Part shown: piece after piece, positions 18,441 to 27,851 of the stretch | How positions within the stretch are numbered: position 1 is the first letter of the stretch | Layout: every line of letters starts with the position of its first letter | From: an uncultured Lachnospiraceae bacterium | GTDB taxonomy: Bacteria > Bacillota > Clostridia > Lachnospirales > Lachnospiraceae | DNA: 64,000 nt | NCBI GenBank assembly: GCA_947652735.1 | Contig: CANTEG010000001.1 | Coordinates: 62,001-126,000, forward strand | Direction: 5' to 3' | Position numbers and translations under genes: made by a program | Notes under the pieces: generated by a model | The model's input: only the letters and a program-made list of their open reading frames with translations | Databases searched by the model: none | Told to the model about the DNA's origin: nothing

Positions 18441-18549
18441 TCATATACCTCTTTTTCTAAACTTTATCCTATTTTAACATTACTGTATATGACATTTTGC
18501 TATATGTTAATTTTCAAACAGTATCTGCCATTGCACATTCCATTAATAT

Positions 18550-19602
18550 TTAGAAGAATACATTCCGTATGTCATTGAAAAATACCAGTACCATAATGCC
18601 AATCAGTATGACAAATCCCACAAGGTTTACGATTGCTTCCTTTTCCTCTGGTATCTTTTTTCTTCGCACAGCCTCCACGATAAGGAATAAAAATCTTCCG
18701 CCGTCAAGGGCAGGTATTGGCAGTAAATTCATAATTCCAAGGTTTACAGAAAGGAGTATGCACCAGTTAATCATGTTAAGCAGTACATTTATGACAGCTT
18801 CCTTTGTAGTATTGCTTTCCTCCTTCACTTCCTCAATAATGTCGTTCATCTGACCGCCGACACCCACAGGACCCATTACGTCATTTCCCGTAACCTTGCC
18901 CGTAAATATCATTTTCAGACTGGTAACTGTCGCCTTGACCCAATACCGCAGCTCATATGCCGCATATTTAAAATCCATTGCAATTCCATCTGACGGAATA
19001 TATCCGCCTGCGACGCCAAGCTTATACTCGCCTGTCTCATCTGCCAAAGGAGTCACCACAACCTCGTAGGTTTCATTTTCCTTGTTTTTCATAAGAAGTG
19101 TCACCTTTGCCTGTGGGTCATCTATCTGCCTAGACAAAAGCAGCTCCCTGTAGTTATATACCTTTTTTCCGTTTAACTCAAGTATGGTATCTCCCTGCTC
19201 CACGCCTGCAAGGTCTGCGGCCCCGCCGTCCTGTACCAATGTGAGCACCGCAGGATCACAGCCAGTAAAATGGATAAGGATAATTGAAAAAATAAATGCA
19301 AGAATAAAATTGAAAAACGGCCCTGCAAGCACCACAAGCATTCTTGCCCACACAGGCTTGTTTCCAAATGCATTTTCATCATCACTCTCACTGTCTTCCC
19401 CAACCATAAGACAATATCCACCTATGGGCAGGATTCTCAATGAGTATTTTGTTCCCTTTTTCGTAGTGGAAAAAATAGCAGGTCCCATACCGATTGAAAA
19501 TTCCGTGACAGCTATTTTGTTCAGCTTTGCAAATATAAAATGTCCAAGCTCATGGATGAATACAATCACGCCAAATACCAAAACAATTAATAAAATGTTC
19601 AT
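18550..19602 (-). CDS. rseP: RIP metalloprotease RseP (site-2 protease family)
   Basis: 350 residues with FIHELGHFIFAKL (zinc ligands H17, H21, catalytic E18), a PDZ domain at about 110-185 (GGAADLAGVEQGDTILEL), and the second active-site motif LLPIPALDGGRFLF in a membrane helix. Such intramembrane proteases cut anti-sigma factors and remnant signal peptides; the substrate here is unknown. The position between dxr and ispG is the usual one for Firmicutes. The stop is one base before the dxr start region of the operon order. Confidence 0.94.
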   Translation of the reverse strand: MNILLIVLVFGVIVFIHELGHFIFAKLNKIAVTEFSIGMGPAIFSTTKKGTKYSLRILPIGGYCLMVGEDSESDDENAFGNKPVWARMLVVLAGPFFNFILAFIFSIILIHFTGCDPAVLTLVQDGGAADLAGVEQGDTILELNGKKVYNYRELLLSRQIDDPQAKVTLLMKNKENETYEVVVTPLADETGEYKLGVAGGYIPSDGIAMDFKYAAYELRYWVKATVTSLKMIFTGKVTGNDVMGPVGVGGQMNDIIEEVKEESNTTKEAVINVLLNMINWCILLSVNLGIMNLLPIPALDGGRFLFLIVEAVRRKKIPEEKEAIVNLVGFVILIGIMVLVFFNDIRNVFF

Positions 19603-19603
19603 A

Positions 19604-20758
19604 TTATCTCCTTACCATCTGATTTATATATTCATACACATTTTTTTCTGTTTCAAATATATCAGAAAGTGATGGATGTTCTATCACCTTATGATTCTTC
19701 ATACATGCATCAATTATATTGTATATATCCAAAAATTTTATTCTTCCCTCTAAAAACAGGGCAACTGCCCTTTCATTTGCCGCATTAAAAACCGTCGGCA
19801 TGGAACCACCTGCCTCTAAAGCATTATATGCAAAGTCAAGCCCTTTAAATGTCTCCCTGTCAGGCTTATCTATGATTATTTCTGACAATGCCTTAAAATC
19901 AAGCCTGTCCCCTGCAAGATAACGTCTCTGTGGATAGAACAGGGCATATTGTATCGGCAGTTTCATATCAGGTGTTCCAAGCTGTGCCTTTACGGAGCCA
20001 TCCTCAAACTCAACCATAGAGTGAATAATGCTTTGGGGCTGTATTACAACCTCTATGTTTTCAGGCATAACGTCAAACAACCATCTTGCCTCAATCACCT
20101 CAAGTCCCTTGTTGACAAGGGTAGCCGAGTCTATTGTTATTTTCTTCCCCATGGACCAGTTCGGGTGCTTTAACGCATCCTCCACCGTAACATGCTCAAG
20201 GTAAGCCTTATCTTTTCCCCTAAATGGTCCTCCTGACGCCGTGATTAACAGTCGGCTAATTTTATTGCCAATACTTTCTTCGCCATGTATGCACTGGAAT
20301 ATAGCCGAATGCTCACTATCCACAGGAAGAATTTTTACGCCATGTTCCTTTGCAAGAGGCATAATAATATGCCCTGCCGTGACAAGGGTTTCCTTGTTTG
20401 CAAGTGCAATGTCCTTTCCCGCCTTGATTGCTTCTACCGTTGGTCTGATTCCTATCATGCCCACAATTGCCGTAACAAGTATATCTGAGGCTGACATAGC
20501 AGCAATTTCAATCAGTCCCTCCATGCCTGAGACAACCCGTATATTAAATTCAGACAAGGCATGCCTAAGTTTCCCTGCCTTGTCCTCACTCCAAATTCCA
20601 ATTATGTCAGGCAGAAATTCCCTAGCCTGTTGTTCAAGTAACTCCACATTTGATCCTGCTGCAAGTGCTACTACCTTAAGGTCCTTGTTGTTCCTTACGA
20701 TATCAAGCGTCTGCGTTCCTATGGAGCCTGTAGATCCTATAATTGCTATCTTTTTCAT
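19604..20758 (-). CDS. dxr: 1-deoxy-D-xylulose 5-phosphate reductoisomerase
   Basis: 384 residues. An NADPH-binding start KKIAIIGSTGSIGTQTLDIV is followed by LANKETLVTAG, LPVDSEHSAIFQC and ITASGGPFRG, the metal- and substrate-binding segments. Dxr commits DXP to MEP synthesis in isoprenoid biosynthesis. It is followed after one base by rseP. Nothing unusual in length or motifs. Confidence 0.97.
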   Translation of the reverse strand: MKKIAIIGSTGSIGTQTLDIVRNNKDLKVVALAAGSNVELLEQQAREFLPDIIGIWSEDKAGKLRHALSEFNIRVVSGMEGLIEIAAMSASDILVTAIVGMIGIRPTVEAIKAGKDIALANKETLVTAGHIIMPLAKEHGVKILPVDSEHSAIFQCIHGEESIGNKISRLLITASGGPFRGKDKAYLEHVTVEDALKHPNWSMGKKITIDSATLVNKGLEVIEARWLFDVMPENIEVVIQPQSIIHSMVEFEDGSVKAQLGTPDMKLPIQYALFYPQRRYLAGDRLDFKALSEIIIDKPDRETFKGLDFAYNALEAGGSMPTVFNAANERAVALFLEGRIKFLDIYNIIDACMKNHKVIEHPSLSDIFETEKNVYEYINQMVRR

Positions 20759-20776
20759 GTTCGCCTCACATTTAAA

Positions 20777-21592
20777 TTAGTACTCAACGTACTGTATCAG
20801 ATAATAAAGCCCATAATAAATGACAGGTGCCGTAAATATCATGCTGTCAAATCTGTCAAGAATACCGCCGTGTCCCGGAATAAGCTTTCCATAATCCTTA
20901 ATATCATTATTTCTTTTTATGGCTGAAGCCGTTAAATCACCAACAACTGCCATTCCTGCACCAAATACACATATAACTGCAAATACAAGCGGACAGTTAT
21001 GTATCACATGAACCTTTGCATTAAAGAAAATACCATAGCAGGCACCTATCAAAGCAGACCCTAACAGTCCCCCCAATAGTCCCTCGACACTTTTTTTCGG
21101 GCTGAGCTTCGGTGTCATTTTGTGCTTTCCAAGCGTAACGCCTACGCAGTAAGCAAACGTATCATTAATCCACGAGCAGATAAATATAAGTACTACAAAA
21201 GCTCCGCCGTATTTTATCTCCCTGATTTGATATACATATGAAAGCATAACGGATACATAAAAGAAAGACACAAATGTTACCATCACATCCCTGTCCTTAA
21301 ATTTAGGGAATGTTACAACATATACCATCAAAATAACAAGCAGATATATCACCATAAGCGGTAAAACAAATTCCCCCTTATGGAAACACAACAGTGCATA
21401 ATACGCAACGGTAAAAATATATGCAATAGCCCCCATTGCGGACTTATCCAGCTTGTACACACGAAGCAGCTCAATGATTCCTCCAATGGAAAGACCAAGC
21501 ATTGCCGCTCCTGTCAGATAACCGCCTACATATAAAATTCCTATAGCCAGCACAACAAGAACTGCACCGCTTATAAATCTCGTTTTAAACAT
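20777..21592 (-). CDS. cdsA: Phosphatidate cytidylyltransferase
   Basis: 271 residues with about eight hydrophobic segments and the CdsA signature SAIKRNNDIKDYGKLIPGHG followed by GILDRFDS, which carries the conserved Lys, Asp and Arg residues. It makes CDP-diacylglycerol from phosphatidate and CTP at the membrane. The start is directly adjacent to the uppS stop, as is common in this operon. Confidence 0.96.
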   Translation of the reverse strand: MFKTRFISGAVLVVLAIGILYVGGYLTGAAMLGLSIGGIIELLRVYKLDKSAMGAIAYIFTVAYYALLCFHKGEFVLPLMVIYLLVILMVYVVTFPKFKDRDVMVTFVSFFYVSVMLSYVYQIREIKYGGAFVVLIFICSWINDTFAYCVGVTLGKHKMTPKLSPKKSVEGLLGGLLGSALIGACYGIFFNAKVHVIHNCPLVFAVICVFGAGMAVVGDLTASAIKRNNDIKDYGKLIPGHGGILDRFDSMIFTAPVIYYGLYYLIQYVEY

Positions 21593-22330
21593 TTACTTTA
21601 CCCCGCCATACCTTCTGTCTCGTCCGTTATAATATCTCACTGCATTTTTTAATTCCTCAATATCAAAATCCGGCCACAGTGTATCAGTAAAATAAAACTC
21701 AGTATATGCAAGCTGCCATATAAGGTAATTTGATAATCTGAGTTCTCCGCTTGTCCTTATAAGTAAATCCGGATCCGGCATGTCCCATGTATCAAGATAA
21801 GAGCCGATAAGCCTTTCGTCTATATCATCGGGTGATATCACACCCTTACATCCATCTGATACAAGCTTTGTCACAGCTCTCCTTATCTCATCTCTGCCCC
21901 CATAGTTAAGTGCAATTGTAAAATTCAAACCATTGTACCCTGCCGTCTTCTTCTCAAGCTCGTCTATGGATACAACAATATCCTCGTCAAGAGCAGTCTT
22001 ATCCCCAATAATTCTGACCCTCATATTGTTTTTGGATGCACGCTCAATACAATCCTTTAAATAATTCCTAAGCAGATTCATAATACCGGTCACTTCCTCT
22101 ACGGAGCGTTTCCAGTTTTCGGTGGAAAATGCATACACAGTAAGATACTTTATTCCAAGATTGTGTGCATCTTCACATATTTGTTCAACAACCTTGGCTC
22201 CTGCCTTGTGTCCCATATTTCTAGGCAGAAAACGCTTCTTTGCCCATCTTCCATTACCGTCCATAATTATGGCAACATGCTCAGGTATGTTTAATAATTC
22301 CCCGTCAATCTCATTTTTCAATACAATCAC
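21593..22330 (-). CDS. uppS: Isoprenyl transferase (undecaprenyl diphosphate synthase)
   Basis: 245 residues with the family start HVAIIMDGNGRWAKKR (catalytic Asp), YAFSTENWKR, NYGGRDEI and DLLIRTSGELRLSNYLIWQ, all typical of cis-prenyltransferases. It makes the C55 lipid carrier for peptidoglycan and other surface polymers. The start is adjacent to the frr stop, and the end abuts cdsA. Confidence 0.97.
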   Translation of the reverse strand: MIVLKNEIDGELLNIPEHVAIIMDGNGRWAKKRFLPRNMGHKAGAKVVEQICEDAHNLGIKYLTVYAFSTENWKRSVEEVTGIMNLLRNYLKDCIERASKNNMRVRIIGDKTALDEDIVVSIDELEKKTAGYNGLNFTIALNYGGRDEIRRAVTKLVSDGCKGVISPDDIDERLIGSYLDTWDMPDPDLLIRTSGELRLSNYLIWQLAYTEFYFTDTLWPDFDIEELKNAVRYYNGRDRRYGGVK

Positions 22331-22876
22331 CTACACTGTGAGAATTTCCTTGGTCTTATCCTCCACAGCCTTATCAATCTCAGCAATATATTTGTCAGTG
22401 AGCTTTTGAACCTTGTCCTCGTTTGTTTTAAGCTCATCCTCTGAAATCTCACTTGCCTTATTCATTTTCTTAAAGGCATCATTGGCATCACGTCTTATAT
22501 TACGCACTGCAACCTTTGCCGCCTCGCCCTTTTTCTTGATATCCTTCACTAAATCTTTTCTTCTTTCCTCAGTAAGCTCAGGGAAATTGATAAGTACACT
22601 TTTTCCGTCGTTATTTGGGTTTACTCCCAAGTCTGAATTAATGATAGCTTTCTCTATCTCCTTAATCATACTTGCCTCCCAAGGTGTAATCATAAGAGTA
22701 CGTGCCTCAGGTACGGTTACATTTGCCACACCCTGAATCGGAGTCGGAGAACCATAATAATCTACCTTTAGCTTATCCAATATATGCGGATTGGCACGTC
22801 CTGCTCTTATTCCTGAATATTCTGAGATAAGGTTTTCCAGAGTTTTTTCCATTTTATTTTCGTATTGAGTTAACAT
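22331..22876 (-). CDS. frr: Ribosome recycling factor
   Basis: 181 residues. Motifs GIRAGRANPHILDKL, VDYYGSPTPIQGVANV, ARTLMITPWE and INFPELTEERRKDLVK match RRF in order and length. It splits post-termination ribosomes with EF-G. It lies between pyrH and uppS, the universal Firmicutes order. Confidence 0.98.
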   Translation of the reverse strand: MLTQYENKMEKTLENLISEYSGIRAGRANPHILDKLKVDYYGSPTPIQGVANVTVPEARTLMITPWEASMIKEIEKAIINSDLGVNPNNDGKSVLINFPELTEERRKDLVKDIKKKGEAAKVAVRNIRRDANDAFKKMNKASEISEDELKTNEDKVQKLTDKYIAEIDKAVEDKTKEILTV

Positions 22877-22903
22877 AATATACCTCCTGTTTTTTCATAC
22901 ATG

Positions 22904-23608
22904 TTAATCGCACTTTATAAGCGTACCCGTAAATCCTCCGGTAACCGCCTTTATTATACTGTCCTCACCGTCAAGTCCAAATAGCATCATCGGCATATTA
23001 TTTTCCATGGCAAGTACGGCTGATGCCAAGTCGATAACCTGAAGCTTTTTGTCAATTATCTCACTTATGTTCATGGCGTCATATTTTTTTGCATCAGGAT
23101 TAAGCTTCGGATCACTGTCGTACACACCGTCTATCGCCTTTGCAGACAAAATAACATCTGCACAAACCTCTATCGCCATAAGCACGGTTGAGGTATCCGT
23201 GGAAAAATATGGGTGTCCCGTTCCTCCCGCAAAAAATACTACTTCTCCCGCCTCAAGATATTCTATCGCCTTGTCCTTTGAGAAAAGCTCCGTCATACTT
23301 CCACATGCAAAAGGCGTCATAATATGGGTTTTGAGTCCAAAGCTCCTTAGCATATCTGCTGTGTATATACAGTTCATAACGGTTGCCAGCATACCTATCT
23401 GGTCTGCCTTTACCCTGTCCATGTTGTCACTTGTTCTGCCTCTCCAGAAGTTTCCACCACCGATAACGATACTTACCTGTATCCCTCTATCGACGATTTC
23501 CTTTACCTGACGTGCAACCTCCTTTACAGTTGCCTCATCAAATCCAGTCTTTTTATCACCTGCCAAAGCTTCTCCTGAAAGCTTCAAAAGTATCCGTCTC
23601 ATGTCCAT
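22904..23608 (-). CDS. pyrH: UMP kinase
   Basis: 234 residues with RRILLKLSGEALAGDKKTGF, IVIGGGNFWRGRT, FAGGTGHPYFSTDTS and DGVYDSDPKLNPDA, the signatures of bacterial hexameric UMP kinase (amino-acid kinase fold). It makes UDP from UMP. The ribosome site TAGGAG is about 10 bases from the ATG. It starts 14 bases after the bactofilin stop. Confidence 0.97.
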   Translation of the reverse strand: MDMRRILLKLSGEALAGDKKTGFDEATVKEVARQVKEIVDRGIQVSIVIGGGNFWRGRTSDNMDRVKADQIGMLATVMNCIYTADMLRSFGLKTHIMTPFACGSMTELFSKDKAIEYLEAGEVVFFAGGTGHPYFSTDTSTVLMAIEVCADVILSAKAIDGVYDSDPKLNPDAKKYDAMNISEIIDKKLQVIDLASAVLAMENNMPMMLFGLDGEDSIIKAVTGGFTGTLIKCD

Positions 23609-23621
23609 ATATTATTATCTC

Positions 23622-25277
23622 CTACCCAAAAAAGCTCTTAACATCTATCTCTGCATAACACTGTGAACAAAATCCTTCAATAACGGCTCCGTTGTTTATC
23701 TGTACGGAACGTGATTTTATATTTCCCATAATTACGGCAGTTGAGTCAACGATAACAGGTCCCTGAACATCGATATCACCGTTTACTGCACCTGCAACAA
23801 CTGCTGATTCGGCTATAACATTTCCGACTACCACAGAACCTACTCCTATCTTGACACTGCCTGACGTACTTATCTCGCCCTCAATCTTAGCAGCATTTGC
23901 ATATATTTCTCCTGCCTTTACGTTTCCTATAATATGTCCGCCTATAATAAGCTTACCTTTACAGTCAACGTCACCCTCTACGGTACCAATAATATCAATA
24001 CATCCATCCGTCTCTAAATTACCTTTTACAACGGTTCCCTTAGTGATAAATGTTGTATCCTCTGCTACCATATTGTCCGCATTTTGTTCCTTTTCTTCTG
24101 TTACTGTGTCCTGCTGTACTACTTCCGCCATAGTGTCCTCCTCTTTATCTGGTACTATTTGTATTCTTTTTTCCTGTCTTACAGGTATTGCCGTTCTTTC
24201 TGGTTTTGGTGGTTCAGGTTTTACTGCCTCCTTTTTCGGTGCAGGTGCCAATGTAGACTTTGGTCTTATTTTTATCTTTTCTTTTACCTCGTCCACTACC
24301 TTAGAGACCGCCTCGTTGGTTTTTTCCCTTTCCTGCTCCCTTGCCCGCTGAATCGCTGCCCTTACCTCGTCGGCGGTTTTTGCAGTTTTAAGTATATCAG
24401 CCAACTCATCCTGCTCAATATTTAAGCCTGTCAAACTATCTGCCGGTTTTCTTGCCGGTGCCGGTTTCGGTTCTGGTCTTGATACTGGTTTTGGCACAGG
24501 TCTCGGTGCCGGTTTTGGTGTAGGTTTCGGTGCTGGTTTTGGTTCTGGTATCGGCTCAGGTTCAGGTATCGGTTCTTCTTCGACCTCAGGTTCTGGTTCC
24601 GGTTCCTCTTCAACCTCAGGCTCAGGTTCTGCTATCAGTTCTGCCTCTGGCTCAGGTATCGTTTCTTCTTCAACCTCAGGCTCAGGTACCACTTCCGGTT
24701 CAACTTCTGGCTCCTCTATTGCTTCCGTCACTGCCTCTGGTTCTGCCTCAGCTACCACAGTATCTTCGCCCACTGTATCAACCTTGACTGCCTCCCCGGT
24801 ATTTTCAAGCATGTCGCCATCATCCAGCTTGTCCGTTTCCTTAAGCTCGTCCGATACAATGTCCACAGGCTCTGGTACAGGCATTGCTGCACTTTCCATA
24901 ATTTCAGCAGGTATTTCCATCTGCTCATTTATAGCCTCTGCACTTTGAATGTCCCTTAGCATATCTTCTATTGATTCCTGCACGCTTGTATCGCTTCTGC
25001 CGTAGTTCTCGTATCCCCTGCGTAAGTTTTCGTACTCTGACTGAGCCTGTCTTGCTTTTTTCCTGTCTGCAAAGCTGCCCCTGTTAAATCTATCATCTAT
25101 AGAATATTCGTCGAAATCATCTATTAAATCCTCCGGAGCGATATCCATGTTATCATTTTCATCAAAGGTATTTACCATATCTTCATCATCATATTCATTT
25201 GCAAGTTCATCTTTATCAGGCATCAGTTCATTAACAGCCTGAGCAAAATCTCTCTTGAAATCTTTAAAAAATCCCAT
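23622..25277 (-). CDS. Bactofilin-domain protein with long charge-segmented proline-rich linker
   Basis: About 551 residues. The N-terminus [17 protein letters not shown] could be an amphipathic membrane-binding helix; an acidic disordered region follows. Then comes a Pro-Glu-rich block (about 176-244), directly a Pro-Lys/Arg block (about 245-277), a helical segment (about 285-335) and another basic/Pro stretch. The C-terminal bactofilin beta-helix (about 409-540) begins [20 protein letters not shown]. Bactofilins polymerise into cytoskeletal filaments. The family is usually 100-200 residues, so the N-terminal extension is unusual. The ATG at 25277 has AAAGGAG seven bases upstream. It leads the pyrH-to-polC operon. 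Confidence 0.8.
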   Translation of the reverse strand: MGFFKDFKRDFAQAVNELMPDKDELANEYDDEDMVNTFDENDNMDIAPEDLIDDFDEYSIDDRFNRGSFADRKKARQAQSEYENLRRGYENYGRSDTSVQESIEDMLRDIQSAEAINEQMEIPAEIMESAAMPVPEPVDIVSDELKETDKLDDGDMLENTGEAVKVDTVGEDTVVAEAEPEAVTEAIEEPEVEPEVVPEPEVEEETIPEPEAELIAEPEPEVEEEPEPEPEVEEEPIPEPEPIPEPKPAPKPTPKPAPRPVPKPVSRPEPKPAPARKPADSLTGLNIEQDELADILKTAKTADEVRAAIQRAREQEREKTNEAVSKVVDEVKEKIKIRPKSTLAPAPKKEAVKPEPPKPERTAIPVRQEKRIQIVPDKEEDTMAEVVQQDTVTEEKEQNADNMVAEDTTFITKGTVVKGNLETDGCIDIIGTVEGDVDCKGKLIIGGHIIGNVKAGEIYANAAKIEGEISTSGSVKIGVGSVVVGNVIAESAVVAGAVNGDIDVQGPVIVDSTAVIMGNIKSRSVQINNGAVIEGFCSQCYAEIDVKSFFG

Positions 25278-25308
25278 ATTCACTCTCCTTTGTCATATTC
25301 ATCCTTGC

Positions 25309-25337
25309 ATTATACACCAACGTTACAATTAAAACAA
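25309..25337 (-). promoter_or_regulatory. Promoter of the bactofilin-pyrH-...-polC operon
   Basis: Minus-strand TTGTTT (25332-25337), 17 bases, then TATAAT (25309-25314). It sits in the 65-base gap ahead of the bactofilin gene and gives a 5' leader of about 25 bases. Confidence 0.65.
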
Positions 25338-25342
25338 GCTCT

Positions 25343-26899
25343 CTATCTCTCATCAATGATATCTATATCGCCAACATCACATATAAGCTTTGGAAGTATA
25401 ACGTATGTATTGGCATGATACATATGTCTTCGGCTCTGGATAATGTGTATATATGAGTCGCGGCTGTGATACGAAAGTAAATCCCTTACCTCCAGATATG
25501 ACATATCCTCATACTCAATACCAAGCAGACCACCCAGTCTTATTACTATACCCATAACAAGCCTTACATCATCAACGAATTCCCGCATAATTTTTTTCTC
25601 ACTCTCTACGGAATTCAATATAAATTCTGCAAGAAGCTCAGGTGCCAAATCTATTTCTGCCTGCTCCAAAGCTTTTTTTATTTCATCTGTGGAAATTTTA
25701 TCGGATGCTTCCTCATCGCCAAAAGGCATATCCCACATGCCTCTGTTACCTCGTGCATTCATCCTTATATTAAATATTCCCTCATACCGCTCTGCCCTTT
25801 TCACGTTCAGCCACATTTCCATGCTTAATTTATAAAGCATTTCCCTTGTGTCCTTATCACCTGATTCAAGTGCTTCACAGTATCCCTTAGAAATATTAAC
25901 ACATCTTTCCTGATACATAAGTGCAGGAACAACATAATTTCTGATTGCCACAACAAGCTTTTCCACATATCTGTTAAGCTTCATTGAATTACTCTCCGAA
26001 AATGGTTCGCTTGCATAAATCTTTTCCCTAAGCTTTTTCATTTTTTCAAGCCCCTGATTATATTTACCAGTCATGAAGCTGTAATTTTCTACAACACTTA
26101 CAGTCTGGTTTTTCAGTGCTTCCGTAATCTCGGTGATATCTTCATCCGTAAAACCATATTCCTTTAAAGCAATCAAACGCTCTGCCGTGTCTGCCGCATA
26201 TGAGTCAAAAAGTACACTTTTCTCAAAGGTTTCGCCTCTGCTTTTGTTGTCCTTAACATACTGCTCATAATAATTTTCCAGCTTATATTTTGTCATTATC
26301 CTAAGCCCCACTGGCATAAGTCCTAAGAACATGTTATTTAACGACGTATACGGCTTATTTCCTATTCTGATAAACAACTCATTTTCATTTCCCTCATATC
26401 CCATACAGGTTATGACGTCATTCCACCCGCCTGTATCAATAAACTCCTTCAATAAAGAAAATTCAAGGGGTTTCGGATTATTTCCCAAAAGCCTGAAAAG
26501 ATTCAAATATGCACCATCAGACAACATATGATGCGTATCCAAATAAATACACTTTGCGATTGCTTTTGTATCAATAAATTCCTTGTCACTCATAACCCTG
26601 GGGACTTCCGATATCTCGTCCAGCTTTTCAGCATGTAGTATTTTTACCTCGTCATCCTCAATTGTGAAGTCAATATCAAGTGCTTCCCAGTCACCGTGAA
26701 GCCCCTCCAGTTCTTTCACCGACTGAATCAACTGAAAAAACTCACCGTCCAAAAATTCTCTTGATACATTGTGGGCAATCCATCTGCAATTTTCAAATTC
26801 CTTAGCATCAACATCTGCCATACCCTGCCTGATATAGTTTATAACATAATATGGTCTGTTGTGCGTTAAATCTCTTGTACGTACATTTCCCGATATCAC
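25343..26899 (-). CDS. PEP-synthase/PPDK-like protein lacking the ATP-grasp head and catalytic-His tail
   Basis: 518 residues. The first 100 residues (RTRDLTHNRPYYVINY, then HGDWEALDIDFTIEDDEVKI) resemble the end of the ATP-binding domain of PEP synthases and rifampicin phosphotransferases, just before the usual LQxRP motif. The middle (FRLLGNNPKPLEFSLLKEF, then IRIGNKPYTSLNNMFLGLM) resembles the helical linker of the same enzymes. The N-terminal ATP-grasp lobe and the C-terminal swivelling His domain are absent. The start is GTG with AGAGGT seven bases upstream, 14 bases after the HAD stop, so the gene is truncated compared with the family but well translated. The similarity is by eye and moderately sure. 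Function unknown. Confidence 0.6.
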   Translation of the reverse strand: MISGNVRTRDLTHNRPYYVINYIRQGMADVDAKEFENCRWIAHNVSREFLDGEFFQLIQSVKELEGLHGDWEALDIDFTIEDDEVKILHAEKLDEISEVPRVMSDKEFIDTKAIAKCIYLDTHHMLSDGAYLNLFRLLGNNPKPLEFSLLKEFIDTGGWNDVITCMGYEGNENELFIRIGNKPYTSLNNMFLGLMPVGLRIMTKYKLENYYEQYVKDNKSRGETFEKSVLFDSYAADTAERLIALKEYGFTDEDITEITEALKNQTVSVVENYSFMTGKYNQGLEKMKKLREKIYASEPFSESNSMKLNRYVEKLVVAIRNYVVPALMYQERCVNISKGYCEALESGDKDTREMLYKLSMEMWLNVKRAERYEGIFNIRMNARGNRGMWDMPFGDEEASDKISTDEIKKALEQAEIDLAPELLAEFILNSVESEKKIMREFVDDVRLVMGIVIRLGGLLGIEYEDMSYLEVRDLLSYHSRDSYIHIIQSRRHMYHANTYVILPKLICDVGDIDIIDER

Positions 26900-26913
26900 T
26901 TTATCTACCTCTG

Positions 26914-27735
26914 CTATTTTATAAACTTATCTATAACCTGTACAATTCCGTCCTCATCACACGACGCTGTTATATAATCTGCATTATCCTTTATAATCTG
27001 CTGTGCATTTGCCATAGCAACGCCTACTCCGCCAAACTTAACCATCGTCAAATCATTAAAGCCGTCACCGCAACAGATAGAATGTTCTCTTTCAATCCCT
27101 AATATGTCAAGCAGTACAGCAAGGCTCTTTGCCTTGTCCACTTCCTTTGTTGTTATTTCAATAAAATAAGGCTCTGAACGAAAAACATTTAAATCGTCAC
27201 CCAAAAGCTTTGCCAATGCTGATTCGTGCTCTCCTGCTGTTTCAGGAGAAGCTGTCAGAAGACATTTTATCATATCAAAATTAACATATTCTACAAAATC
27301 TTCAACCTTTTTCAGCTTTAAAAAATTCAACCGTGCCTCATATTCCATATACTCATCGACAGCAGTTCCCGTTATAACACTATCACCTTCATAAGTAACC
27401 ATGCCAAGTCCGTTTTTTACCGCGTAATCATATATAGGCTTTGCAAAACTGTTCGGAATGGTATTTTTATATACCTCCTCCTTTGTGTCACACTTTATAA
27501 TAAGGCCTCCGTTAAAGGAAAGTGCATAGCCACCAAACTTGTCAAGTCCAATTTGTCTTGCATAATTTTCCATACCCGGATATGGTCTTCCCGATGCAAG
27601 TGCAACCACATGTCCCATATTTTGTATTTCCAAAAGAGCTTCCAGTGTCCTTGGAGTTATTTCTTTTTTTGAGTTTACAAGTGTTCCATCTATATCTAAC
27701 ACCAATAATTTTCTTGTTTTTATATCTGCCATCAT
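26914..27735 (-). CDS. HAD-IIB (Cof-type) phosphatase
   Basis: 273 residues with LLVLDIDGTLVNSKKEI (nucleophile DxD), ALASGRPYPGMENYARQIG, and the C-terminal motif ICCGDGFNDLTMVKFGGVG (GDGxND). These define the Cof/YbjI/YkrA-type sugar-phosphate or nucleotide phosphatases. The substrate cannot be predicted. GAGGACAT precedes two adjacent ATG codons at 27735. It is divergent from the plus-strand RlmH-like gene and is followed by the PEP-synthase-like gene. Confidence 0.88.
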   Translation of the reverse strand: MMADIKTRKLLVLDIDGTLVNSKKEITPRTLEALLEIQNMGHVVALASGRPYPGMENYARQIGLDKFGGYALSFNGGLIIKCDTKEEVYKNTIPNSFAKPIYDYAVKNGLGMVTYEGDSVITGTAVDEYMEYEARLNFLKLKKVEDFVEYVNFDMIKCLLTASPETAGEHESALAKLLGDDLNVFRSEPYFIEITTKEVDKAKSLAVLLDILGIEREHSICCGDGFNDLTMVKFGGVGVAMANAQQIIKDNADYITASCDEDGIVQVIDKFIK

Positions 27736-27784
27736 ATGTCCTCTTTTTTTCTTCTAATCCCTAACTTTCATAATAACATTTTTT

Positions 27785-27813
27785 TTGAAGTTTTAGAAGA
27801 TATGTGTTACAAT
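27785..27813 (+). promoter_or_regulatory. Promoter of the plus-strand RlmH-like gene
   Basis: TTGAAG (27785-27790), 17 bases, then TACAAT (27808-27813) with an extended -10 TGT just ahead. It excludes the upstream GTG at 27804 as start and leaves about 32 bases of leader before ATG 27852. Confidence 0.7.
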
Positions 27814-27851
27814 TATTTCAAATATTTAAGGATTTTTTTAGGGCGCCGTTT

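Noticed and set aside
24440-24730. Short-period DNA repeat suggesting a CRISPR or tandem element
   Set aside because: It is the coding sequence for Pro-Glu and Pro-Lys dipeptides in the bactofilin gene; there are no repeat-spacer units.
24084-24787. Long plus-strand frames rich in Cys/Phe or Pro/Val/Leu
   Set aside because: They are antisense to the proline-rich linker of the bactofilin gene. They lack starts with ribosome sites and show only reflected codon bias.
27804-27851. Earlier GTG start for the plus-strand RlmH-like gene
   Set aside because: The GTG overlaps the edge of the -10 element, so it would not be transcribed as a start. ATG 27852 aligns with the family N-terminus.
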